64,000 nucleotides of DNA from Chelatococcus albus (GTDB taxonomy: Bacteria; Pseudomonadota; Alphaproteobacteria; Rhizobiales; Beijerinckiaceae), in the NCBI RefSeq assembly GCF_030067675.1, contig NZ_JASJEV010000004.1:186001-250000 (forward strand), in the 5' to 3' direction. The position numbers and the translations under genes are program-made. The notes under the pieces are model-generated. The model had not been told where the DNA came from. It did no database searches and saw nothing but the letters and a program-made list of their open reading frames with translations. Shown here piece after piece: positions 18,193 through 28,817 of this stretch; positions within the stretch are counted from its first letter, which is position 1, and each line of letters begins with the position of its first letter.

Positions 18193-18360
18193 GGTGGTCC
18201 TCGGCAATTGTCGTTGCCCTGCGGCTTTATCGCAACGCATGAGCTCTTGCAACGCGGGCGGGCATTCTCCGTCACGCCGCAAAGCGAGGCAATGGCATAG
18301 ATTAAATCGGTTTAAGAACGAATGTCCAACCGCCGGACGCCGGGTTGCGGGCGGGATCGC

Positions 18361-19743
18361 TCAGGAATGAGCGCGCAGCCCGGCCTTCACCAGCGCCGCG
18401 CTTTGACGATCGTCTATGACGCGGCGCGAGAATTCCTCGATCTCGGCTTCGAACAGGCGGTGGAAATTGAGCTCCGCCCCGAGGTGCAGGAAGACGGCGC
18501 CAAGGCCGATCGCGGCGCGGTCCATGAAGACGAATTCGCGCGGCACCGTCACCGGCCCCTTCTCCTTCAGGGCCCTGTGCACCCTGAAGGCCTCGCGCCG
18601 GCCGTATTCGGCCGGCGAGACGCCGTCGGCGATGGTGCGCACGCGGTCGTCGAGCAGGGGGCCATAGATGAACCGCGCCCAGATGTTCAGCGTGTCGATG
18701 AGATCATTGCCGAGCGCCCGGAACCCCCAGGTCTCGTAGGCCGAGACGATGCGGTCGCGGTCGTCGGTCTGGAGACCGCGGTAGAGATCGACCACGCCCT
18801 CGACGAAGGAAGCGGGGAAGATGCGGATGCATCCGTAGTCGAGGAGGTTGATGCCGAGCGCTTCCGGCCGCTCGGGTTCGCCGCCCTCTGCGAAGACGGT
18901 GTAGTTGCCAAGATGCGGGTCGCCGTGGATGACGCCGAAGTGGCTGAAGGGATGCCACCAGGCCTTGAACATGGCGACTGCGAGGCGGTTGCGCATGTCG
19001 AGCGGTGCGCTCTTGAAGGCGAGAAGCTTGCGCCCCTCAAGCCAGTCGAGCGTGAGGAGGCGGCCCGTCGACAGCTCCGGCCAGACGTTCGGCACGCGCA
19101 CCTCCGGCACGTCCGCGAGCATGGCGCGGTAGAGGGCGACGTGCCGGGCCTCGCGGCGGTAGTCGAGTTCCTCGCGCACGCGCGCGCCGATCTCCTTGGC
19201 GATCTCGCGCGTGTCGATGGCCGGGTCCATGCGGCGATGGATTGCGAAGAGGATCTCGAGCTGGGCGAGATCCGCCTCCACGGCCGACTGCATATCGGGA
19301 TACTGCAGTTTGCAGGCGAGCGCCGAGCCGTCCTTCGCCGTTGCGCGGTGCACCTGGCCAAGGGAGGCGGCTGCGGCCGGCCTGAGATCGAAGGAGCGGA
19401 ACTTCCCCGCCCAGTCGGCGCCGAGTTCGGCCATCATGCGCCGCTTGACGAAGGCTGCGCCCATGGGCGGAGCCTCGGACTGCAGCCTCTGCAGCTCGGT
19501 CGCGTATTCGGGCGGCAGGAGATCGGGAACGGTCGCCATGAGCTGGGCGACCTTCATGATCGGACCCTTGAGGCCGCCGAGGGCGCGCGTGAGGTCGGCG
19601 GCGTTGCGCTCGCGGTCGAGGCTGACCCCGAGCATGCGCGATCCGACCACCTTGGCCGCGATGCCGCCGACATTCGCCCCCACGCGCGCATAGCGGGCGG
19701 CGCGGGCGGTGAAGCGGTTCGCTTCGCGGTCTCGGTCGTTCAC
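18361..19743 (-). CDS. ABC1/UbiB-family atypical kinase
   Basis: 460 aa with GTG start at 19743 after GAGGAT. The ADCK/UbiB hallmarks are present: Ala-rich loop AAAASLGQVHRA in place of a glycine loop, catalytic segment HGDPHLGNY, and LLDYG in place of DFG. The signature usually written KxGQ reads KVAQ here. Members act as ATPases or kinases needed for ubiquinone synthesis or lipid homeostasis. It lies 95 bp downstream of the pepF-like gene on the same strand. Confidence 0.85.
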   Translation of the reverse strand: MNDRDREANRFTARAARYARVGANVGGIAAKVVGSRMLGVSLDRERNAADLTRALGGLKGPIMKVAQLMATVPDLLPPEYATELQRLQSEAPPMGAAFVKRRMMAELGADWAGKFRSFDLRPAAAASLGQVHRATAKDGSALACKLQYPDMQSAVEADLAQLEILFAIHRRMDPAIDTREIAKEIGARVREELDYRREARHVALYRAMLADVPEVRVPNVWPELSTGRLLTLDWLEGRKLLAFKSAPLDMRNRLAVAMFKAWWHPFSHFGVIHGDPHLGNYTVFAEGGEPERPEALGINLLDYGCIRIFPASFVEGVVDLYRGLQTDDRDRIVSAYETWGFRALGNDLIDTLNIWARFIYGPLLDDRVRTIADGVSPAEYGRREAFRVHRALKEKGPVTVPREFVFMDRAAIGLGAVFLHLGAELNFHRLFEAEIEEFSRRVIDDRQSAALVKAGLRAHS

Positions 19744-19838
19744 GGCAGGATCCTCGACGGCACCCCCGGGCACAGATATGCAGCGAACGGGCGATTGCCA
19801 GAGCAGACGGCGGTGCCCTGCCGTGAGGAGGCCGCCCT

Positions 19839-21689
19839 TCACGCCCCCTCCATCGCGGCGAGGTCGTCGATGAGGCCCTCGATCATCGACAACCCGATCT
19901 GCCAGAAGGCCGGATCGCGCGCGTCGAGACCGAAGGGAGCGAGCAGCTCCGAGTGGTGCTTCGTGCCGCCGGCCGAGAGGAGGGCGAAATACTTGTCGAC
20001 GAAGCCCGCCTCGGCCTTCTCGTAGACGCCATAGAGCGAGTTCACGAGGCAGTCCCCGAAGGCATAGGCGTAGACGTAGAAGGGCGAATGCACGAAGTGC
20101 GGGATATAGGCCCAGAAGGTCTCGTAGCCCGGACCGAGGCGGATCGCCGGACCGAGGCTCTCCTCCTGCACCGACAGCCACAGCTCGCACAGCCTGTCGC
20201 CCGTCAGCTCGCCGGCGCGCCGCTCGGTGTGCACCTTGCGCTCGAAGGAGTAGAAGGCGATCTGGCGCACCACCGTGTTGAGCATGTCCTCGACCTTGGC
20301 GGCCAGCATCGCCTTGCGCTGGCGCGGATCGTGCGTCTCGGCGAGGAGCCGGCGGAAGGTGAGCATCTCGCCGAAGACGGAGGCGGTTTCGGCCAATGTC
20401 AGCGGCGTCGGGGCCATGAGCGCCCCGTTCGGCGCCGCGAGCACCTGGTGCACGCCGTGACCGAGCTCGTGGGCAAGGGTCATCACATCGCGCGGCTTGC
20501 CCTGGTAGTTGAGAAGCACATAGGGGTGGGCGGAGGGCACGGTCGGATGGGCGAAGGCGCCCGGTGCCTTGCCGGGGCGCACGGGTGCGTCGATCCAGCG
20601 CTCGTCGAAGAAGCGGCGCGCAATGTCGGCCATGCGCGGCGAGAAGGCCGCATAGGCGCCGAGCACCGTGTCGCGCGCCTCGTCCCAGCCGATGGCGCGC
20701 GTCTCGACCTGGGGCAGCGGTGCGTTGCGATCCCAGTGGTCGAGCTTCTCCTTGCCAAACCACTTCGCCTTCAAGGCGTAATAGCGGTGCGACAGGCGCG
20801 GGTAGGCGTCGCGCACGGCCCTTACCAGGGCGTCGACCACCTCCCGCTCCACCCGGTTGGCGAGGTGGCGGGAATCGGCCACATCCTCGAAGCCGCGCCA
20901 GCGGTCGGAAATCTCCTTGTCCTTGCCGAGCGTGTTGGTCACGAGCGTGAAGATGCGCAGGTTGTCCCTGAAGACCTTGGCGAGCGCCTCCGCTGCCGCC
21001 TTGCGCACGGCCTCGTCCGGCTCCTGAAGCTTGTTGAGCGTCGGCTCGATCGCAAGTTCCTCGCCCTCGACGGAAAAGCGCAGGGAGGCGATGGTCTCGT
21101 CGAACAGACGGTTCCACGCGGCACGGCCGGTCACGGACTTCTCGTGGAAGAGCTGCTCGATCTTGTCCTCGAGCTGGTAGGGCTTGTCCTTGCGGATGTC
21201 CTCGATCCACGGGCGGTAGCGGGCGAGCGGACCCGAGGCGGTCGCCGCCGCGATCACCGCGTCGTCGATGCGGTTGAGCTCGAGGGTGAAGAACAGAAGC
21301 TCCGAACTCGCGGCCGTCAGGCGCTCCTGCGTATCGCCGTAGAACTTGGCGCACTTGGGATCCGTCGTGTCGCCGGCATAGACGAGGCTCGCATAGGACA
21401 TGAGCCGGCCGAGCAGGTCCTCGATCGCCTCGTAGCGCTCGACCGCTGCCCCCAGCGCCACGCTCGCCTCGGGCCCGCGCGCGATCGCATCGAGCTTGCC
21501 GCGGTAGGCTTCGGCGAAGGCCTTGCACTCGGCCTCGGCGCGGGCGAGGTCCTCGGCGAAGGCCGGCGCCTCCATCGCCGGATAGAGATGCGTCAGATCC
21601 CACTCCGGCAGCGGACCAAGACCATCTGCAACGCGTGCGGCTGCAGCGGTGGACATGGCGCGCTGCTCGGCGGGATGGGCAAAGGTCAT
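19839..21689 (-). CDS. pepF: Oligoendopeptidase F (M3 family)
   Basis: 616 aa cytosolic zinc metallopeptidase degrading peptides. The zinc motif HELGH is at about 407-411 and the third ligand Glu in TLAETASVFGE at about 434. The length is usual for PepF/M3B enzymes. The ATG at 21689 follows GGAACGAG; a second ATG at 21656 is possible. It probably heads a two-gene unit with the ABC1 kinase. Confidence 0.92.
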   Translation of the reverse strand: MTFAHPAEQRAMSTAAAARVADGLGPLPEWDLTHLYPAMEAPAFAEDLARAEAECKAFAEAYRGKLDAIARGPEASVALGAAVERYEAIEDLLGRLMSYASLVYAGDTTDPKCAKFYGDTQERLTAASSELLFFTLELNRIDDAVIAAATASGPLARYRPWIEDIRKDKPYQLEDKIEQLFHEKSVTGRAAWNRLFDETIASLRFSVEGEELAIEPTLNKLQEPDEAVRKAAAEALAKVFRDNLRIFTLVTNTLGKDKEISDRWRGFEDVADSRHLANRVEREVVDALVRAVRDAYPRLSHRYYALKAKWFGKEKLDHWDRNAPLPQVETRAIGWDEARDTVLGAYAAFSPRMADIARRFFDERWIDAPVRPGKAPGAFAHPTVPSAHPYVLLNYQGKPRDVMTLAHELGHGVHQVLAAPNGALMAPTPLTLAETASVFGEMLTFRRLLAETHDPRQRKAMLAAKVEDMLNTVVRQIAFYSFERKVHTERRAGELTGDRLCELWLSVQEESLGPAIRLGPGYETFWAYIPHFVHSPFYVYAYAFGDCLVNSLYGVYEKAEAGFVDKYFALLSAGGTKHHSELLAPFGLDARDPAFWQIGLSMIEGLIDDLAAMEGA

Positions 21690-22014
21690 GACAGTCTCGT
21701 TCCTGCGATCATGGGGCGACCGCGGCTGGGCGAGCCGGGCAGCCGTAGGTCGGGGAGGGAATCGGGCGATTCCGCGTGCGCCATGATATCGGCCCGGACG
21801 GGGCCTCGATCAATGTGTCACGCGCATCCCGTCGCGCCCCCCGCCATCAGCACCCGAGCGGGCGGAGGCGACCAGGCTTGCGGCGGCGTGGCGGGCCGGA
21901 TCCAGTCCCCGGCCACGACGCAGTTGCCGCGCCCTTCTCCCTGTAAGACAATACCGTGCTGGGGCATCGCTCCAGCCCGGAGCGACGATTGCTGCGAGAG
22001 TCCGGAGATTGCCG

Positions 22015-22173
22015 ATGGTCTCGATCCTCATCAGCGCCCTGGTCACCGTCCCCGTTGCCCGGTTTCCCTCATTCGGCGGAGCGTTGCCGGAGGAAGCGCA
22101 ACGGACCTCGCGCCTCGCCGTCGGCGACGGCCGGCCGGCGCTGCACGGGCCGGACGGCCCGGCTGACGTCTAG
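22015..22173 (+). CDS. Possible small protein, 52 aa
   Basis: ATG at 22015, with GGAG about 7 bp upstream. The N-terminus is hydrophobic (MVSILISALVTVPVARFP), like a signal or membrane segment, and is followed by a polar tail ending GPADV. No family is recognised. Such an ORF could arise by chance in this composition. It could also serve as a leader for the response regulator 128 bp downstream. Confidence 0.25.
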   Translation: MVSILISALVTVPVARFPSFGGALPEEAQRTSRLAVGDGRPALHGPDGPADV

Positions 22174-22218
22174 ACCCGGCAGCCGGTCCATGCGGGCAGT
22201 GCGGTGGCATCGTCGTTC

Positions 22219-22242
22219 GCGGCTGCGTTAACAGCCGCTTTA
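22219..22242 (+). promoter_or_regulatory. Inverted repeat and near-CtrA box upstream of the TacA-like gene
   Basis: GCGGCTG (22219-22225) and CAGCCGC (22232-22238) are perfect arms around CGTTAA. Overlapping it, TTAA (22228-22231), seven bases and TTTA (22239-22242) is one base from the CtrA consensus. It lies about 60 bp before the start codon. Confidence 0.4.
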
Positions 22243-22300
22243 CCCTTGTCGTCGAGCATTGCCCCGAAACGAAACACCGTGCGGGAGCAACGCCGGACTG

Positions 22301-23806
<1,506 letters not shown>

Positions 23807-24014
23807 GGAGGCTGTGACCCGAGGGGCACGCCGGTGCGGGATCGCACGGCCACGGTTTCACGCTACCGCTAGCGTGCTTGCGTTCGATGGACCGACGCGC
23901 CACACAGGGCGCGCGCCGGTCGGCGGTACCAGGCGGGTCGATTCCCGACGGATGCCCCCTCTGTCCGAGGGGAACGACTCGCATCATCAATGTGTTGAGC
24001 TCAGGAGGCTCTTC

Positions 24015-25850
24015 ATGCGTGCGCGCGTCGCCGGTGCGTGGTTGATTGGCGTCTGTCTCGCTGCGACGGCGGCCGGTGCCTCCCGGGCCAACGAGGCGGC
24101 CGTTCCTGCGCAGGTTCCCTTCGACCTCGCCCTGCCCGAGCCGCCGCTGGTCGAGGTCGTCGTGGCGCCGCAGGCCGATCCCACCGCGATCACCGGCTCC
24201 CTGCCCGAGGGCATGGCCCTGCGCCCGACGCGCGGGCCGGAGGGCGAGCCGCCCGTGTCCGGCGCGGCGGGCAAGTCGCAGGCGACGGCTGACGTGACGT
24301 CGCGCGACCTGCCGGTGGTCGATCTGCCGCCCCCCGACGTGCCGCCGGTCATCGTCCAGATCCCGACGGCGGACATCGCCAAGGCCATGATCGCCGAACG
24401 GCTCGCCAAGGGTGAGGCTCTCGCCCAGGCTCGCCTCGGCAAGCGCGAGCGAGAGGCGGTGGGAGCCTTCTATGCGGGCCGCGGCTATGCCCCCCTCTGG
24501 CTCGACGGAGAACAGTGGAACGCGCGGGCGCGCCATGTGATGGCGCAGATCGAGCGGGCTGCCGAAGACGGGCTCGATCCCGCCGACTATCCGCTGCCGA
24601 CCGTCGACGTGCTGCCGAAAGCCGAGCGACAGGCGGCCCTCGCCGATGCCGAGCTGAAACTCTCCGCCGCCGCGGTCGCCTATGCGCGCGATGCCCGCGG
24701 CGGGCGCATCGAGCCGCCCCGCCTCTCGAAACTGATCACGCCGAAGCTCGACCTGCCGAGCGCCGAGGCAGTGCTGGCGGGCCTCGCCGAGAGCACGGAC
24801 GCGGCTGCCGCCCTCGCCGCCTACAACCCGCCGCATGCCGGCTATCGTGCGCTGAAGGAGAAGCTCGCCGAGATCCGCGCCGCGCGGCCGTCACAGCCCG
24901 TGCCCATGGTCAGGGTGCCGGCGGGGCCCGCCCTCAAGATCGGCATGCGCGACCCGCGCGTGCCGCTCATCCGGGCGCGCTTCGGCCTCGGCCCGGACCC
25001 GCACGGCGAGCACGACGACACGACCTACGACGAGAAGGTCGCGGCCGCCGTCGCCAGCTTCCAGAAGCAGAACGGCCTGCCTGCGAGCGGCGTGCTGACC
25101 CGCCAGACGGTGGCCATGCTCGCCGCCGGCGCGCCGGCCTCGCGCGCCGAGGGCACCATCATCGCCAATATGGAACGCTGGCGCTGGCTGCCGGCGGAGC
25201 TCGGCGAGCGGCACGTGTTCGTCGACATTCCCGCCTATACGCTGCGCCTCGTGCGCGACGGCGAGACGGTCCACTCCGCCCGCGTCATCGTCGGCAAGCC
25301 GGAGAGCCCCACGCCGATCTTCTCGGACGTGATGGAGCACCTCATCGTCAATCCCTATTGGCACGTGCCGCCGTCGATCCTGAAGAAGGAGTTCCTGCCG
25401 CAGCTCGCGGTCGATCCGGACTATGCGACGCGGCGCGGCTACGAGGTCATCCGCCGCGGCAATTCGATCTCCGTCAGGCAACCGCCGGGGGAGCGCAATG
25501 CGCTCGGCAACATCAAGTTCATGTTCCCCAACGAGCACGCGGTCTACCTGCACGACACCCCCGGCCGGCATCTCTTCCGCAGCGAGCGGCGCGCCATGAG
25601 CCACGGCTGCGTGCGCGTGGACCAGCCCTTCCGCTTCGCCGAGCTCGTCCTCGCCGAGGAGGGCGGCTGGTCGGAAGAGCGGGTGCGCAAGCTGGTGGGC
25701 GGCAAGGAGCGCTTCATCAAGCTCGGCCATCCGCTGCCGGTGCACCTCACCTATTTCACCGCGGTCGTCGGCACGGACGGAGAACTGCAGACGCGTGACG
25801 ACATCTACGGCGTCGACGCACGCGTCAAGGCAGCGCTCGGCCTGCGCTGA
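24015..25850 (+). CDS. L,D-transpeptidase with peptidoglycan-binding domain
   Basis: 611 aa. A signal peptide (about 1-26) is followed by a variable proline-rich stretch, an N-terminal scaffold domain (EREAVGAFYAGRGYAPLWLDG), a peptidoglycan-binding helix bundle (about 330-375) and a YkuD catalytic domain with HDTPGRHLF and SHGCVR (Cys about 532). It is of the YcbB/LdtD type, making 3-3 cross-links in the periplasm. The start ATG follows TCAGGAGG. It is followed by a second cell-wall enzyme gene on the same strand. Confidence 0.92.
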   Translation: MRARVAGAWLIGVCLAATAAGASRANEAAVPAQVPFDLALPEPPLVEVVVAPQADPTAITGSLPEGMALRPTRGPEGEPPVSGAAGKSQATADVTSRDLPVVDLPPPDVPPVIVQIPTADIAKAMIAERLAKGEALAQARLGKREREAVGAFYAGRGYAPLWLDGEQWNARARHVMAQIERAAEDGLDPADYPLPTVDVLPKAERQAALADAELKLSAAAVAYARDARGGRIEPPRLSKLITPKLDLPSAEAVLAGLAESTDAAAALAAYNPPHAGYRALKEKLAEIRAARPSQPVPMVRVPAGPALKIGMRDPRVPLIRARFGLGPDPHGEHDDTTYDEKVAAAVASFQKQNGLPASGVLTRQTVAMLAAGAPASRAEGTIIANMERWRWLPAELGERHVFVDIPAYTLRLVRDGETVHSARVIVGKPESPTPIFSDVMEHLIVNPYWHVPPSILKKEFLPQLAVDPDYATRRGYEVIRRGNSISVRQPPGERNALGNIKFMFPNEHAVYLHDTPGRHLFRSERRAMSHGCVRVDQPFRFAELVLAEEGGWSEERVRKLVGGKERFIKLGHPLPVHLTYFTAVVGTDGELQTRDDIYGVDARVKAALGLR

Positions 25851-25925
25851 GCTCTCGCGCCGCAAGGCATCTTTTTGCCATGGTTCGGCCTTATCCGCAG
25901 CAGCCGCTGGGTTTCCGGGCTGGGG

Positions 25926-25940
25926 CTAACGTCTCGTTAA
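25926..25940 (+). promoter_or_regulatory. Near-CtrA site upstream of DUF882 gene
   Basis: CTAA, seven bases, TTAA: one mismatch to TTAA-N7-TTAA, about 55 bp before the GTG start of the DUF882 peptidase. A weak single observation. Confidence 0.25.
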
Positions 25941-25994
25941 GCCTTCTCGGCAAGAGTTCGTTCATCGTTTGGCCGCCACGGGCTCCAACGGCAC

Positions 25995-27857
25995 GTGGCC
26001 TCGCAACGGACGAGTTCGCTTTTGTATCCGACGCGCTTCCGCAAGGCGCTGTCCCCGAAGGGACGTGTATCGCGCCTGATGTTCAATGCGTTGATAGCCG
26101 CCGGCGCCCTCGTCGCCGGCACGCGTGACCTGCAGAACGCGGTCGCCAACGGCGAGACGCGCACGCTCCAGATCTACCACACGCATACCAAGGAAAGCGC
26201 CGCCATCACCTTCAGGCGCAACGGCTTCTACGACCGTGACGCGCTGAAGCAACTCAACTGGATCCTGCGCGACTGGCGGCGCGACGAGCCGACCCAGATG
26301 GATCCGAAGCTCTTCGACATCGTCTGGGAAGTGCAGCGCGAGGTCGGCTCGCGGGAGGCGATCCACGTCGTCTCGGCCTACCGCGCGCCCGAGACCAACG
26401 CCATGCTGCGCCGACGCTCGCGGGCCGTGGCCAAGCACAGCCAGCATATGCTCGGCAAGGCAATGGACTTCTACCTGCCGGACGTCGGCATGGACAAGGT
26501 GCGCGCCATCGCCATGCGCCTGCAGCGCGGGGGCGTCGGCTACTACCCGACCTCGTTCAATCCATTCGTGCATCTCGACGCGGGCAGCGTGCGCTCCTGG
26601 CCGCGCATGACACGCGACCAGCTCGCACGCCTCTTCCCGGACGGCAAGACGGTGCATCTGCCGGCCGACGGGCGCCCGCTCGAGGGTTACGACGTGGCCG
26701 CGGCCGAGATCATCGCGCGCGGCGGCTCGGTGGCGGGCTACGCCTCGGCCTATGCCGATGCGGGGGAGGCGGCGCAGCCCACACGCCGCAAGAGCCTCTG
26801 GGCCGCCCTCTTCGGTGGCGGCGACGAGGAGGACGAGGATCAGGACTACAGCAGACCCGCCCGCGGCGGCCGGCAGGTGGCGGCAGCGGCGCCCCCGAAT
26901 TCCCAGCCGGCCGGCTCCCGGCCGGATGACAGCGCCTGGAGCTTCTTCCGCAATGACTCGGCGCGCGGCCGGCCGGCGGTGCCGCAGCAGCCGGCGGTGG
27001 TCGCCGCCCTGCCGCGACAGGAGACGATCGCTGCTGCCCCGCCCGAGGCACCTCAGCCGAAGGCACCTGCGGCAGCCGAGCCGGTGGCGGCCGACGTCCC
27101 GCTGCCTGCCGCCCGCCCCGCCGGCCTCGCGACGGATGCGCCCACGGTCCTCGCTGCGGCCCAGGCGCCCGCCACCGGTCCCCGCTTCGTCTGGCAGCAG
27201 GGGCCGACCGGCCAGGGTGGAAATGGGCCAATCGACCCCGCGACCGCCACGGTCGCCGCGCTCGCTCCTCTGCCGCCGCGCCGCCCCGACGACGTGGCGC
27301 CCGTCGCCGCCACGCTCGCCGACGTCCCGTTGCCGCCGGCCCGGCCGGTGGCGCTCGCCGCGCTCGGTGCGCCGCCCGCAGCGGTTGCGGTACCCGCGGG
27401 CGAGCAGAATGCCCTGGCGGCCCTCGCGGCCTCGACGAGCGGCGGGGACAGGGCGCTCGGCAGCGCCGTTCCGGTCGTCGCAGCCCTCGCCTATGCGCCT
27501 GCCAATCACCCGGCGCCGCCCACGCGCCCGGTCGTGCTTGCCGCGCGCGCTCCGGCCCCCGCGGCCCTGCCGGCGGATCCGGAGGTCACCGGACAGGTCC
27601 ACCCGAGCGAACGCAGCGCGCTCAAGGCCCTCTTCGCCGCCGCCGTCACCGAGGCTACTCCGTCGCCGCGCGTCAGGGTGGCAGCCGCGCGGATCCGCCC
27701 GCAGAGCGTCGAGGTGCCGGGCGTGACCGAGGCACCCACCCGGACGATCACGGCCAGCTTCACCAAGGGGCCTGCGGTGGAGCTCGCCACCAACCGCTTC
27801 ACCGGCCCGGCCGTGAAGCCCCTGGCGACGACGACCTTCGCCGCCGCCAAGCGCTGA
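25995..27857 (+). CDS. DUF882/M15A peptidase-like cell-wall protein with long proline/alanine-rich tail
   Basis: 620 aa if the GTG at 25995 is used; a TTG at 26022 is an alternative. An N-terminal hydrophobic export signal (about 28-45) precedes the YcbK/DUF882 domain (about 52-235). That domain has HxxGxxxD (H151, D158) and FVHLD (H193), the zinc ligands of M15A D,D-carboxypeptidases. The remaining ~380 residues are low-complexity Ala/Pro/Val with recurring AALAP, PLPPARP-like elements, probably disordered and cell-wall spanning. It lies 144 bp after the L,D-transpeptidase. Confidence 0.85.
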   Translation: MASQRTSSLLYPTRFRKALSPKGRVSRLMFNALIAAGALVAGTRDLQNAVANGETRTLQIYHTHTKESAAITFRRNGFYDRDALKQLNWILRDWRRDEPTQMDPKLFDIVWEVQREVGSREAIHVVSAYRAPETNAMLRRRSRAVAKHSQHMLGKAMDFYLPDVGMDKVRAIAMRLQRGGVGYYPTSFNPFVHLDAGSVRSWPRMTRDQLARLFPDGKTVHLPADGRPLEGYDVAAAEIIARGGSVAGYASAYADAGEAAQPTRRKSLWAALFGGGDEEDEDQDYSRPARGGRQVAAAAPPNSQPAGSRPDDSAWSFFRNDSARGRPAVPQQPAVVAALPRQETIAAAPPEAPQPKAPAAAEPVAADVPLPAARPAGLATDAPTVLAAAQAPATGPRFVWQQGPTGQGGNGPIDPATATVAALAPLPPRRPDDVAPVAATLADVPLPPARPVALAALGAPPAAVAVPAGEQNALAALAASTSGGDRALGSAVPVVAALAYAPANHPAPPTRPVVLAARAPAPAALPADPEVTGQVHPSERSALKALFAAAVTEATPSPRVRVAAARIRPQSVEVPGVTEAPTRTITASFTKGPAVELATNRFTGPAVKPLATTTFAAAKR

Positions 27858-27895
27858 TTGTCGCTACAGCCCGCAGTCGAGCTCCCCGCGGAAAA

Positions 27896-27925
27896 GAAGG
27901 CCCGGACGGTGCCATCCGGGCCTTC
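27896..27925 (-). terminator. Strong terminator of gapR
   Basis: Perfect 11-bp stem GAAGGCCCGGA/TCCGGGCCTTC with 8-nt loop. On the minus strand it is followed by TTTT. It separates gapR from the convergent DUF882 gene. Confidence 0.8.
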
Positions 27926-27936
27926 CGCATCGCGCG

Positions 27937-28188
27937 TCACATGCCGAGCGCCTGCATGTAGAGCTCGAGGATCGCCTCCTCCTCCTGCCGCTCCTCCGGC
28001 GGCTTCTTGCGCAGGGACACGAGCTTGCGGATCGCCTTGGTGTCGAAGCCGCGCCCCTTGGCCTCGGCGTAGACTTCCTTGATGTCGCCGGCGATGGCGG
28101 CCTTCTCTTCCTCGAGGCGCTCGATGCGCTCGATGAACTGCTTGAGCTCTTCGGCGGCAACGCCGGAATCGGCAACGTCAGAGACCAT
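27937..28188 (-). CDS. gapR: GapR nucleoid-associated protein (DUF2312)
   Basis: 83 aa ([29 protein letters not shown]...). The sequence [32 protein letters not shown] is the DUF2312 signature. GapR forms a clamp on overtwisted DNA ahead of replication and transcription forks and is needed for normal chromosome replication in Caulobacter. The ATG at 28188 was chosen for the upstream AAGAG and GAGG; a GTG six codons earlier has no such site. Followed by a strong terminator. Confidence 0.93.
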   Translation of the reverse strand: MVSDVADSGVAAEELKQFIERIERLEEEKAAIAGDIKEVYAEAKGRGFDTKAIRKLVSLRKKPPEERQEEEAILELYMQALGM

Positions 28189-28466
28189 GGTCCTCGTACT
28201 CTTCACTCGATCGGGATGACGGGCGCCAGAACGGGACCGGCCAAAGCGGAGAACCGTTTGGCAAGCGAACCCGCCCTCACCTTATGCGTGCGAACGGACA
28301 TACGCGGGCCGACCGATTGAGCCGGCCCCGTCCGCTCTGGAGCGCCCGCGCTGCGGAGCGCGTGCCTGCGGCATGCGCATCCGAGTCGAAGGGGAGGCGG
28401 AGATTAGCGGCTCCCGGCCAGAATGGAAACGTCCGGGCGCCTGCGATGCTGCGGCCAGCGCGTCCC

Positions 28467-28769
28467 TCAGTGCTGCGGGCGGTTGCGATCGAAGGCTGCG
28501 CGCTGCTCGGCCGTCGCCTCATTCTGGTGGCGCGCCTTCCAGTCCTCATAGGGCATGCCGTAGACATGCTCGCGGCTTTCATCCTTGCTCATCGCCACGC
28601 CGCGCGCGTCGGCCGCGTCCTTCAGCCAGTTGGACAGGCAGTTGCGGCAGAAACCGGCGAGATTCATCAGGTCGATGTTCTGCACGTCCGTCCGCTCGCG
28701 AAGGTGCACGACGAGGCGCCGGAACGCGGCCGCCTCGAGCTCGGTCATCGTCTTCTCGTCAATGGTCAT
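28467..28769 (-). CDS. DUF1244 domain protein
   Basis: 100 aa. It has the conserved block VQNIDLMNLAGFCRNCLSNWL, with the C-x-x-C pair, and ends in YGMPYEDWKARHQNEATAEQ. DUF1244 proteins are small, conserved in Alpha- and Gammaproteobacteria, with no settled function. Start ATG 28769 after GGAGACG; a GTG directly before is possible. The N-formylglutamate amidohydrolase ends 48 bp upstream on the same strand. Confidence 0.88.
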   Translation of the reverse strand: MTIDEKTMTELEAAAFRRLVVHLRERTDVQNIDLMNLAGFCRNCLSNWLKDAADARGVAMSKDESREHVYGMPYEDWKARHQNEATAEQRAAFDRNRPQH

Positions 28770-28817
28770 CACCGTCTCCGTCGGAGTGACACGGCCGGCT
28801 GCGTCCGCGGCGCCCCC

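Larger units (their letters stand above)
21690..22300. other. 611-bp divergent intergenic region between pepF and the sigma-54 regulator
   Basis: It carries the start regions of both flanking genes. A short open frame at 22015-22173 is listed separately with low confidence. Just before the regulator lies an inverted repeat with a near-CtrA site (22219-22242). The rest (21700-22010) shows no recognisable RNA or protein gene. Confidence 0.5.

Noticed and set aside
18322..22166. Long plus-strand frames opposite the ABC1 kinase and pepF
   Set aside because: Both minus-strand genes carry complete catalytic motifs; the opposite frames are Arg/His/Gly shadows.
22219..22238. GCGGCTG/CAGCCGC hairpin as a terminator for an upstream gene
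   Set aside because: Followed by only three T and placed in a promoter-like position before the response regulator, with no supported gene ending just upstream.
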